A stretch of DNA of 13,467 nt from an uncultured bacterium (GTDB taxonomy: Bacteria > Bacillota > Clostridia > Oscillospirales > Oscillospiraceae). A program made the translations under genes and the position numbers. A model generated the notes under the pieces. That model did no database searches. It was given only the letters and a program-made list of their open reading frames with translations, and was not told the DNA's origin. This document shows, piece after piece, positions 1-5,693 of the stretch. The stretch is taken from positions 1 through 13,467 of the forward strand of contig CANASS010000049.1 in the NCBI GenBank assembly GCA_947364395.1. Reading direction: 5' to 3'. Within the stretch, counting starts at the first letter, position 1; each line of letters begins with the position of its first letter.

Positions 1-409
1 AGGCGTAGCCGAACATCATGCCCTGGTCTCCCGCGCCGTTGTCCAGCCCGTCGTCGAACTGGCCCTCCTTGGCCTCCAGGGCCTTGTCAACCCCCAGGGC
101 GATGTCGGGGGACTGCTCGTCGATGTTGGAGATGACGGCGCAGCTGTCGCTGTCGAAGCCGTACTTGGCCCGGTCATAGCCGATGTCCCGGATGACCTGC
201 CGGGCGATCTTGGGTATGTCCACATAGCAGGAGGTGGTGATCTCTCCCATGATGTGGACCAGGCCGGTGGACACGGTGGTCTCGCAGGCCACCCGTGCCA
301 TGGGGTCCTTCTCGATGATGGCGTCCAGGATGGCGTCGGAGATCTGGTCGCACACCTTGTCGGGGTGGCCCTCGGTCACCGATTCAGAGGTAAATAAACG
401 CTTTGCCAT
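1..409 (-). CDS. metK: S-adenosylmethionine synthetase, N-terminal part (runs off the left edge)
   Basis: Makes S-adenosylmethionine from methionine and ATP in the cytoplasm. Only the first 136 residues are in the window. The protein begins MAKRLFTSESVTEGHPDK, with the GHPDK motif at residues 14-18 (His15 and Asp17 correspond to the catalytic His and a magnesium-binding Asp of the family). The last visible residues, 125-136, are GAGDQGMMFGYA, the conserved GDQG loop of MetK. The ATG lies at 409-407 and is preceded on the minus strand by GAAAGGAG (425-418), 8 nt away, which fixes the start. A SAM-I riboswitch, a terminator and a consensus promoter lie directly upstream, so expression should fall when SAM is plentiful. 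The family is about 390-400 residues, so roughly two thirds of the gene is missing off the edge. The identification is certain. Confidence 0.98.
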   Translation of the reverse strand, partial: MAKRLFTSESVTEGHPDKVCDQISDAILDAIIEKDPMARVACETTVSTGLVHIMGEITTSCYVDIPKIARQVIRDIGYDRAKYGFDSDSCAVISNIDEQSPDIALGVDKALEAKEGQFDDGLDNGAGDQGMMFGYA

Positions 410-442
410 AAAAATTTCTCCTTTCTTTGGGGGAAGAGGCTG

Positions 443-470
443 AAAAACCCCCGCCGGAAAACGGCGGGGG
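443..470 (-). terminator. Riboswitch-controlled intrinsic terminator of metK
   Basis: On the minus strand CCCCCGCCG (470-462) and CGGCGGGGG (456-448) form a 9-bp stem around a TTTTC loop, followed by TTTTT (447-443). It lies between the SAM-I aptamer and the metK ribosome binding site, as expected for an S-box expression platform. A possible antiterminator is CGGCGG (510-505), inside the aptamer's 3' part, which can pair with CCGCCG (467-462) and would break the terminator when the aptamer is unfolded. That pairing is my inference. Confidence 0.9.
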
Positions 471-487
471 CAGGATGATCCAGTTCT

Positions 488-580
488 CTCCTCATCTCGC
501 GTTTCCGCCGGAATTGGCACCTTGCGTCGCAGGTTGCCGTGGCTTCATTGGGCCGGTCCCTCCACCACTCTTGATAAGGG
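488..580 (-). promoter_or_regulatory. SAM-I (S-box) riboswitch
   Basis: Read on the minus strand this stretch carries the S-box consensus blocks in order: CTTATCAAGAG followed by TGGTGGAGGGA (about 578-558), CCAATGAAGCC (551-541), GGCAACC, AAGGTGCCAATTCC, and a closing GAGATGAG. The outer P1 helix can be drawn as CCTTATC (579-573) with GATGAGG (496-490), containing one G-U pair. It lies between a consensus promoter and a terminator in front of metK, the classical target. Family knowledge: SAM binding stabilises P1 and lets the terminator form, so transcription into metK stops. Confidence 0.97.
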
Positions 581-600
581 TTATTCAATTGTACAGCCCT

Positions 601-629
601 ATTATAGGGGATGAGCGGGCCGCTGTCAA
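601..629 (-). promoter_or_regulatory. Promoter of the metK transcript
   Basis: On the minus strand TTGACA (629-624) and TATAAT (606-601) are both perfect consensus with a 17-nt spacer. Transcription should begin near 595, just before the SAM-I aptamer. The -35 element lies only 33 nt past the stop codon of the upstream MATE gene. Confidence 0.93.
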
Positions 630-661
630 TGGGCAGTTGAGGAAAATTGTGAAGATCTGCC

Positions 662-2050
662 TCAGTCCGCCCCTCCCTCCCGCAGGGGCAGGATGTCCCG
701 CCGGTACACCCGGCGCATGAACACGGCGCACAGCGCGCAGGAGAACAGCTCGGAGATGGGGAAGGCCAGCCATACCAGGTCCAGGTTCCCGAACAGGCGG
801 GACAGGAGGAAGGCCGCCGGCAGCAGCACGATGAGCTGGCGCACCAGGGAGGAGATCAGGCTGAGCACACCGTGGTCCAGGGCCTGGAACACCGAGGAGC
901 ACACGATGCCGAAGCCCGCCAGCAGCCAGCTGAAGGAGATGATGCGCAGGGCGGGCACGCCGATGGCGATCAGGCTGCCCGTAACGTCCTCCTCCGACCG
1001 GAACATATCCAGCAGGGGGCCGGGGAACAGCTGGAACACGGCGAAGCCGACGATCATGAGGGCGGTGGCGTAGATGGCGCTGAGCTTGATGGTTTTAATG
1101 ATGCGGTCCGGCTTGCGGGCGCCGAAGTTGTAGGCCACGATGGGCACCATGCCGTTGCACAGGCCGAACACCGGCATGAAGAAAAAGGACTGGAGCTTGA
1201 AGTACACCCCGAACACCGCGGTGGCGGTGTCGGTGAAGGCGATGAGAATCTGGTTCATGCCGAACACCATCACCGAGCCGATGGACTGCATGACAATGCC
1301 GGGCAGGCCCACGGAGTAGATTTCCCGGATGGTGGGGCCGTGGGGGCGGAAACCCCGGAAGGACATTTTAATGTCTGGATTGCGGGTGGCGTTGAAGAAG
1401 ATGGACACGCAGCAGCCCAGAACCTGACCGATGACGGTGGCCAGGGCGGCCCCGGCCACCTCCATCCGGGGGAAGGGGCCCAGGCCGAAGATGAGGATGG
1501 GGTCCAGGATGATGTTGGTCAGGGCCCCCGCCGCCTGGGCGATCATGGTGTAGAAGGTGCGCCCGGTGGCCTGGAGCAGCCGCTCCAGGGTCACCGCCCC
1601 GAACAGGCCCGCGCTCATCCCGCACACGATGACGAGGTAGTCCTCGCCGTAGTCCACAATGCCGGGTATGTCGGTCTGGACGGTGTAAAACAGCCGGGAG
1701 CAGGTGAGGCCCAGCACCACGAACACCAGGCAGCTCACCGCCGCCAGGAAGATGCCGTTCACCGCCGAGCGGTTTACCTTTTCCCGGTCGCCTTGGCCCA
1801 GGCTCCGGGCCAGCAGGGCGTTGACGCCCACGCCGGTGCCCACGCTGACGGCGATCATCAGGTTCTGCACCGGGAAGGCCAGGGACACCGCGTTCAGCGC
1901 GTCCTGGCTGATCTGGGACACGAAATAGCTGTCCACCACGTTGTAGAGGGCCTGGACCAGCATGGAGATCATGATGGGGATGGCCATGTTCAGCAGCAGC
2001 GGGTTTACCGGCATAATGCCCATTTTGTTCTCGCTTTCGGGCCGTTCCAC
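662..2050 (-). CDS. MATE family multidrug efflux protein
   Basis: Membrane antiporter that exports drugs or metabolites in exchange for Na+ or H+. With the start chosen here it has 462 residues, the usual length for a 12-helix MATE protein. The first helix begins around residue 15 (PLLLNMAIPIMISML), followed by the typical VDSYFVSQ segment. The family-typical loop NIILDPILIFGLGPF plus VAGAALATVIGQ lies mid-protein, and a second-half copy region has VAYNFGARKPDR. The start is GTG at 2050-2048 because AAAGGAGG sits 9 nt before it on the minus strand. The open frame runs 59 codons further upstream, but that part lies over the promoter and looks non-coding. An internal ATG ten codons in is a weaker alternative. 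The protein resembles the MepA-like clostridial branch. The substrate cannot be told from sequence. No terminator is visible between its stop and the metK promoter. Confidence 0.93.
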   Translation of the reverse strand: MERPESENKMGIMPVNPLLLNMAIPIMISMLVQALYNVVDSYFVSQISQDALNAVSLAFPVQNLMIAVSVGTGVGVNALLARSLGQGDREKVNRSAVNGIFLAAVSCLVFVVLGLTCSRLFYTVQTDIPGIVDYGEDYLVIVCGMSAGLFGAVTLERLLQATGRTFYTMIAQAAGALTNIILDPILIFGLGPFPRMEVAGAALATVIGQVLGCCVSIFFNATRNPDIKMSFRGFRPHGPTIREIYSVGLPGIVMQSIGSVMVFGMNQILIAFTDTATAVFGVYFKLQSFFFMPVFGLCNGMVPIVAYNFGARKPDRIIKTIKLSAIYATALMIVGFAVFQLFPGPLLDMFRSEEDVTGSLIAIGVPALRIISFSWLLAGFGIVCSSVFQALDHGVLSLISSLVRQLIVLLPAAFLLSRLFGNLDLVWLAFPISELFSCALCAVFMRRVYRRDILPLREGGAD

Positions 2051-2102
2051 GGAAAAGTTCCTCCTTTTTCTCTGCAAGGCGCGCCTTGCCCACGGTTTTC
2101 CA

Positions 2103-2123
2103 TACAGTTGACAGTAAGCTGTA
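2103..2123. promoter_or_regulatory. Possible operator at the MATE transcription start
   Basis: TACAG (2103-2107) and CTGTA (2119-2123) form an inverted repeat with 11 nt between, directly adjoining the -10 box of the MATE promoter and so covering the expected start of transcription. The position would suit a repressor. The arms are short, and no regulator gene lies next to it, so this is tentative. Confidence 0.3.
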
Positions 2124-2152
2124 ATTATAGAGGAACATATTTTTATTGTCAA
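2124..2152 (-). promoter_or_regulatory. Promoter of the MATE gene
   Basis: On the minus strand TTGACA (2152-2147) and TATAAT (2129-2124) are perfect consensus with a 17-nt spacer. The start should be near 2118, giving a leader of about 65 nt before the GTG start. Confidence 0.92.
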
Positions 2153-2186
2153 TGGGGCAGGGGAGAGTTTTGGCGTTTTAGTGAAA

Positions 2187-2199
2187 TTTCGGGCCGAAA
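2187..2199. promoter_or_regulatory. 13-bp palindrome between divergent promoters
   Basis: TTTCGG and CCGAAA flank a single central base. It lies between the MATE promoter and the alcohol dehydrogenase promoter, about 35 bp upstream of the first -35 box and 48 bp upstream of the second. It could be a regulator site serving either gene, or chance. Confidence 0.25.
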
Positions 2200-2246
2200 A
2201 GGAGGAAAGAAACACCCAGACCACCAAAATTTACCCTGCCCGAGCC

Positions 2247-2275
2247 TTGACGCTGGGGAGGGAAGAAGGTATGAT
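2247..2275 (+). promoter_or_regulatory. Promoter of the alcohol dehydrogenase gene
   Basis: TTGACG (2247-2252), a 17-nt spacer and TATGAT (2270-2275). Start expected near 2282, giving a leader of about 50 nt that ends in AGGAGGT (2318-2324), 8 nt before the ATG. Confidence 0.8.
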
Positions 2276-2332
2276 AAAAATAAGGACCCAAAACCAGGAA
2301 ATTCACAGGATAATTACAGGAGGTAGATTCCA

Positions 2333-3478
2333 ATGGCTGTCAATCGTTTCGTACTCAACGGCATTTCCTACCACGGCAAGGGCGCCATCCAGGAGATTCC
2401 CGGCATCGTCACCGCCAAGGGCGTGAAGAAGGCGTTCATCGCCTCCGACCCCGACCTGGTGAAGTTCGGCATCACCAAGAAGGTCACCGACCTGCTGGAC
2501 GCCAACGGCATGGCCTATGAGGTTTACGACCACATCAAGCCCAACCCCACCATTGAGAACGTGGTGGAAGGCGTGGAGGCCTACAAGAAGTCCGGCGCGG
2601 ACTACATGATCGCCATCGGCGGCGGCTCCTCCATGGACACCGGCAAGGCCATCGGCATCATCATCAACAACCCCGAGTTCGCCGACGTGCGCTCCCTGGA
2701 GGGGGTGGCCCCCACCAAGAACCGCACCGTGTTCACCATCGCCGTCCCCACCACCGCCGGTACCGCCGCCGAGGCCACCATCAATTACGTCATCACCGAC
2801 GTGGAGAAGAAGCGCAAGTTCGTGTGCGTGGACGTGAACGACATCCCCGACGTGGCCATCGTGGACCCGGATATGATGTCCACCATGCCCAAGGGCCTCA
2901 CCGCCGCCACCGGCATGGACGCCCTGACCCACGCCATCGAGGGCTACACCACCGCCGCCGCCTGGGAGCTGGCCGACTGCCTGAACCTGGAGGCCATCAA
3001 GCTCATCGCCGCCAACCTGCGCAAGGCCGTCAACAACGACCCCGAGGGCCGGGAGGCCATGGCCCTGGGCCAGTTCGTCACCGGCATGGCCTTCTCCAAC
3101 GTGGGCCTGGGCATCGCCCACTCCATGGCCCACACCCTGGGCGCGGTGTATGACACCCCCCACGGCGTGGCCTGCGCCATGATGCTCCCCATCGTCATGG
3201 AGTACAACCAGGAGGCCACCGGCGACAAGTTCAAGCACATCGCCGAGGCCATGGGCGTGGATACCGCCGGCATGGACCAGGCCGCCTACCGCAAGGCCGC
3301 CATCGACGCGGTGCGCCAGCTGTCCGTGGACGTGGGCATCCCCACCAAGCTGGAGGCCATGAAGGAAGAGGACCTGGAGTTCCTGGCCCAGTCCGCCGCC
3401 GCCGACGCCTGCGCCCCCGGCAACCCCAAGGCCGCCTCTGTGGAGGACTTCAAGGCGCTGTTCCGCAAGATCATGTAA
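2333..3478 (+). CDS. fucO: Iron-containing alcohol dehydrogenase, lactaldehyde reductase (FucO) type
   Basis: NAD-dependent group III alcohol dehydrogenase of the cytoplasm; FucO enzymes reduce lactaldehyde to 1,2-propanediol. At 381 residues it matches the family length closely. The Rossmann-like half has GGGSS at 96-100 and the phrases NNPEFADVRSLEG and TTAGTAAEATINYVITD, very close to E. coli FucO. The metal ligands are all present: Asp196, His200, His263 and His277, the last two in the segment AHSMAHTLGAVYDTPHG. ATG at 2333 follows AGGAGGT at 8 nt. The gene stands alone between its own promoter and a strong terminator. Codon choice is extremely biased (nearly all GCC, ATC, AAC, AAG, CTG, GTG), more than its neighbours, which suggests very high expression. 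No fucose or rhamnose genes are nearby, so a general aldehyde or alcohol role in fermentation is as likely as a role in deoxysugar breakdown. Family certain; exact substrate inferred. Confidence 0.95.
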   Translation: MAVNRFVLNGISYHGKGAIQEIPGIVTAKGVKKAFIASDPDLVKFGITKKVTDLLDANGMAYEVYDHIKPNPTIENVVEGVEAYKKSGADYMIAIGGGSSMDTGKAIGIIINNPEFADVRSLEGVAPTKNRTVFTIAVPTTAGTAAEATINYVITDVEKKRKFVCVDVNDIPDVAIVDPDMMSTMPKGLTAATGMDALTHAIEGYTTAAAWELADCLNLEAIKLIAANLRKAVNNDPEGREAMALGQFVTGMAFSNVGLGIAHSMAHTLGAVYDTPHGVACAMMLPIVMEYNQEATGDKFKHIAEAMGVDTAGMDQAAYRKAAIDAVRQLSVDVGIPTKLEAMKEEDLEFLAQSAAADACAPGNPKAASVEDFKALFRKIM

Positions 3479-3523
3479 GAGGCTGCCCAGGCAGGTTCTG
3501 AGCCGTTTTTCCCCAGCGTTTGG

Positions 3524-3553
3524 CGGGGGCGGGCCCATGCCCGCCCCCGTTTT
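3524..3553 (+). terminator. Terminator of the alcohol dehydrogenase gene
   Basis: An 11-bp perfect stem CGGGGGCGGGC (3524-3534) and GCCCGCCCCCG (3539-3549), loop CCAT, then TTTT. Confidence 0.9.
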
Positions 3554-3588
3554 GCGCGAAAAAATCCCGCCGGCGGGCAAAAAAGGGG

Positions 3589-3617
3589 TTGACAAGGGCT
3601 TACAGAAGGAATATACT
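3589..3617 (+). promoter_or_regulatory. Promoter of the leader peptide-ABC exporter-acetyltransferase operon
   Basis: TTGACA (3589-3594), 17-nt spacer, TATACT (3612-3617). Start expected near 3624. This leaves about 225 nt of leader RNA before the first exporter gene, holding a short ORF and a terminator. Confidence 0.9.
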
Positions 3618-3657
3618 GGGTTACGCTGTGAAATAAAAACGAAAGGAGGCGCACAGT

Positions 3658-3762
3658 ATGCTGATCGTTAGATTTGTATGTGTATGTGAGGCTGGACTCA
3701 AGACCGCTGTGAATTGTCACAGGGGACAGTGGGGATTTTTGTGCGCCTGCGGGATGGGATAG
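3658..3762 (+). CDS. 34-residue leader peptide of an attenuator
   Basis: An ORF of 34 codons plus TAG, preceded by GAAAGGAGG (3641-3649), 8 nt before its ATG, which is as good a ribosome binding site as any in the window. The peptide begins MLIVRFVCVCEAGLKTAV and continues NCHRGQWGFLCACGMG. It has five cysteines, a single Trp, no signal peptide and no clear domain. It lies between a consensus promoter and a perfect terminator (3792-3825), immediately before a heterodimeric ABC drug exporter. This is the arrangement of ribosome-dependent attenuation leaders such as bmrB before bmrCD in Bacillus subtilis. The inferred role is as a translation sensor: the act of translating it, or stalling on it, would decide whether the terminator forms. 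The RNA of codons 28-31 is complementary to the ORF's own ribosome binding region. It is too short for most gene callers. A function of the peptide itself cannot be excluded. Confidence 0.8.
   Translation: MLIVRFVCVCEAGLKTAVNCHRGQWGFLCACGMG
3707..3722 (+). promoter_or_regulatory. Hairpin inside the leader ORF, with alternative partner
   Basis: CTGTGA (3707-3712) and TCACAG (3717-3722) form a 6-bp hairpin with loop ATTG. The 9-mer CGCTGTGAA containing the left arm occurs also at 3624-3632, at the 5' end of the expected transcript, so the right arm has two competing partners. A second pairing, AGGCGCACA (3647-3655) with TGTGCGCCT (3740-3748), 9 bp perfect, would enclose this hairpin and cover part of the leader ribosome binding site. 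Confidence 0.5.
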
Positions 3763-3791
3763 GACTCTCCTCCTGTTTATTTTGGTATGCC

Positions 3792-3825
3792 GCTTCCCTC
3801 TGTCTCTCAGAGGGAAGCTTTTTTT
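3792..3825 (+). terminator. Attenuator terminator before the ABC exporter genes
   Basis: GCTTCCCTCTG (3792-3802) and CAGAGGGAAGC (3808-3818) form a perfect 11-bp stem with loop TCTCT, followed by seven Ts (3819-3825). It lies after the leader ORF stop and only 26 nt before the first exporter ATG, in the same transcript, so it must be conditional if the operon is to be expressed from the upstream promoter. I could not find a strong antiterminator. The best partner for the left arm is CAGGGG (3721-3726) with CCTCTG, 6 bp including one G-U pair. Confidence 0.92.
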
Positions 3826-3851
3826 GTGTCTGTTTTTAGGAGGAAGAGCGT

Positions 3852-5693
3852 ATGGAATCACAGATGAAACTGACCCCCAGGGAAAAGACCTCCATGATTA
3901 TGGAGCAGCTCCGGGGGAATTGGGGCTTTTTTGCCGGGGCGCTGGTCCTGGCCTGGATGAACACCGCCTGTAACGCCGTCATCCCTCAGATCATCGGGGT
4001 GACGCTGGACTCGGTGCTGGGGGACAAGGAGCCCGGCCTGCCCGGCTTCGTCCAGGCCCTGCTGCCCCTGGACCGGCTGCGGGCGGACCCCTGGGCCGCC
4101 CTGTGGGCGGCCGCCGGGGCGGTGGCGCTGGCCGCCGCCGTCCGGGGCCTGTGCATCTTTGGGATGCGGGTCAACCTGGCCCGGGGCTCCGAGGGCTTTG
4201 TGAAAAAGCTCCGGGACAGCCTGTACAGCCACATTCAGCGGCTGAGCTTCCAGTGGCACACCGCCCACGCCACCGGCGACATCATCCAGCGGTGCACCTC
4301 CGACGTGGAGGTCATCCGCACCTTTGTCTGCAACCAGCTGATGGAGGTGCTGCGCACCGTGTTTCTCATCGCGCTGTACACCGGCATCATGCTGGCCATG
4401 AACTGGCGGCTGGCCCTGATTCCCCTGGCCTTCATCCCGGTGACGGGGCTGGCCTCCGGGGTGTTCTACGGCAAGATCTCCGCCCGGTTCCAGGTGGCCG
4501 ACGAGGCGGAGGGGGAGCTGACCACCTGCGCCCAGGAGAACCTCACCGGGGTCCGGGTGGTCCGGGCCTTTGGCCGGGAGCGGTTCGAGATCGACCGCTT
4601 CGCCCAGAAGAACGACCGTTTTTCCGCCCTGTGGGTGGAGCTGGGCAAGGTGCTCAGCGTGTACTGGGCCTCCGGGGTGTTCCTGGTCTGCCTCCAGATC
4701 ATGGCGGTGGTGGCGGCCGGTGCGGCGGCGGCGGTGAACGGGTCCATCACCCTGGGGGACTTCCAGGCCTTCGTCATATACAACAGCGCCATGGCCTGGC
4801 CGGTGCGGTCCCTGGGCCGGGTGCTGTCCGAGATGAGCAAGGCTGGGGTGTCCATGGACCGGGTGGGCCACATCCTCAAGGCGGAGGAGGAGGCCGACCG
4901 CCCCGGGGCCAAACGCGTCAAGCTCGGCGGCGACATTGTGTTCGACCACGTCACCTTCGGCTACGAGGGGCAGGAGGTCCTTCGGGACGTGTCTTTCACC
5001 ATCCCCTGGGGGTCCACCTTCGCCGTGCTGGGGGGAACGGGGTCGGGCAAATCCACCCTGGTCCACCTGCTGGACCGGCTCTACGACCTGGAGGAGGGCC
5101 AGGGGCGGGTGACTGTGGGCGGGGTGGACATCCGGGATATCAGCCGGGAGGACCTGCGCCGCCAGGTGGGCCTGGTGCTCCAGGAGCCCTTCCTGTTCTC
5201 CCAGACCATCCGGGAGAATATCGCCGCCACCCGGCCGGAGGCCGCCGGGGAGGAGCTGCGCGCCTGTGCCCAGATCGCCTGCGTGGACGAGGCCATCGCG
5301 GACCTGCCCAAGGGCTACGAGACGGTGGTGGGGGAGCGGGGGGTCACCCTGTCCGGCGGCCAGAAGCAGCGGGTGGCCATCGCCCGGATGCTGCTGCAAA
5401 ACGCCCCGGTGATGGTGTTTGACGACTCCCTGTCCGCCGTGGACGCGGAGACGGATACCAAAATCCGGGCCGCGCTGAAGGAGAGAATGTCCCAGGCCAC
5501 CGTCATCCTCATCTCCCACCGGGTGACCACCCTGATGCAGGCCGACCGCATCCTGGTGCTGGACGGGGGACGGGTGGCGGATATTGGCTCCCACAGCCAG
5601 CTGATTTCCCGCCCGGGCATTTACAAGGAGATTTACGACATCCAAATGAGCAGCGACGACCGCGCTCTGGTGGAGGAAGGAGGGAATCAATAA
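3852..5693 (+). CDS. ABC half-transporter with degenerate ATPase site (heterodimer partner 1)
   Basis: Membrane exporter half of 613 residues: a six-helix transmembrane domain (about 25-345) and a nucleotide-binding domain (about 360-590). Motifs: Walker A GGTGSGKST at 394-402, Q-loop Gln444, a canonical signature LSGGQ at 500-504, Walker B ending in Asp524, and H-loop His556. The catalytic glutamate after Walker B is replaced by Asp525 (MVFDDSLSAVD). In heterodimeric exporters such as BmrC/BmrD, LmrC/LmrD and TM287/288 this substitution marks the subunit that contributes the Walker motifs of the non-hydrolysing site. AGGAGG lies 8 nt before the ATG. Its stop overlaps the next ATG by one base (TAATG), so the two halves are translationally coupled. 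It is preceded by the leader-peptide attenuator. Likely a multidrug or antimicrobial exporter; the substrate is not deducible. Confidence 0.95.
   Translation: MESQMKLTPREKTSMIMEQLRGNWGFFAGALVLAWMNTACNAVIPQIIGVTLDSVLGDKEPGLPGFVQALLPLDRLRADPWAALWAAAGAVALAAAVRGLCIFGMRVNLARGSEGFVKKLRDSLYSHIQRLSFQWHTAHATGDIIQRCTSDVEVIRTFVCNQLMEVLRTVFLIALYTGIMLAMNWRLALIPLAFIPVTGLASGVFYGKISARFQVADEAEGELTTCAQENLTGVRVVRAFGRERFEIDRFAQKNDRFSALWVELGKVLSVYWASGVFLVCLQIMAVVAAGAAAAVNGSITLGDFQAFVIYNSAMAWPVRSLGRVLSEMSKAGVSMDRVGHILKAEEEADRPGAKRVKLGGDIVFDHVTFGYEGQEVLRDVSFTIPWGSTFAVLGGTGSGKSTLVHLLDRLYDLEEGQGRVTVGGVDIRDISREDLRRQVGLVLQEPFLFSQTIRENIAATRPEAAGEELRACAQIACVDEAIADLPKGYETVVGERGVTLSGGQKQRVAIARMLLQNAPVMVFDDSLSAVDAETDTKIRAALKERMSQATVILISHRVTTLMQADRILVLDGGRVADIGSHSQLISRPGIYKEIYDIQMSSDDRALVEEGGNQ

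Noticed and set aside
2108..2136. Plus-strand promoter starting with TTGACA at 2108
   Set aside because: No acceptable -10 box occurs at 16-18 nt spacing, and a better promoter for the downstream gene is at 2247-2275.
2199..2210. AGGAGG at about 2200 as ribosome binding site of a small ORF before the dehydrogenase
   Set aside because: No start codon lies at a usable distance, and the site is upstream of the dehydrogenase promoter.
2051..2227. N-terminal extension of the MATE reading frame by 59 codons
   Set aside because: The extension overlaps the TTGACA/TATAAT promoter, is not hydrophobic or family-like, and the GTG at 2050-2048 has a clear AAAGGAGG upstream.
872..2326. Long plus-strand open frame opposite the MATE gene
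   Set aside because: The translation is a His/Gly/Glu/Asp-rich low-complexity shadow of GC-rich codons, while the minus strand encodes a clear MATE protein.
3566..3577. CCCGCCGGCGGG palindrome flanked by A-runs, as a minus-strand or bidirectional terminator
   Set aside because: It has no real loop and there is no minus-strand gene ending here; the plus-strand terminator at 3524-3553 explains the region.
3858..5690. Long minus-strand open frame opposite the first ABC gene, and similar ones opposite 5687-7465, 7925-9250, 9458-11041 and 10968-13304
   Set aside because: All are antisense shadows in GC-rich coding sequence, with His/Gly/Pro-rich products and no start signals.
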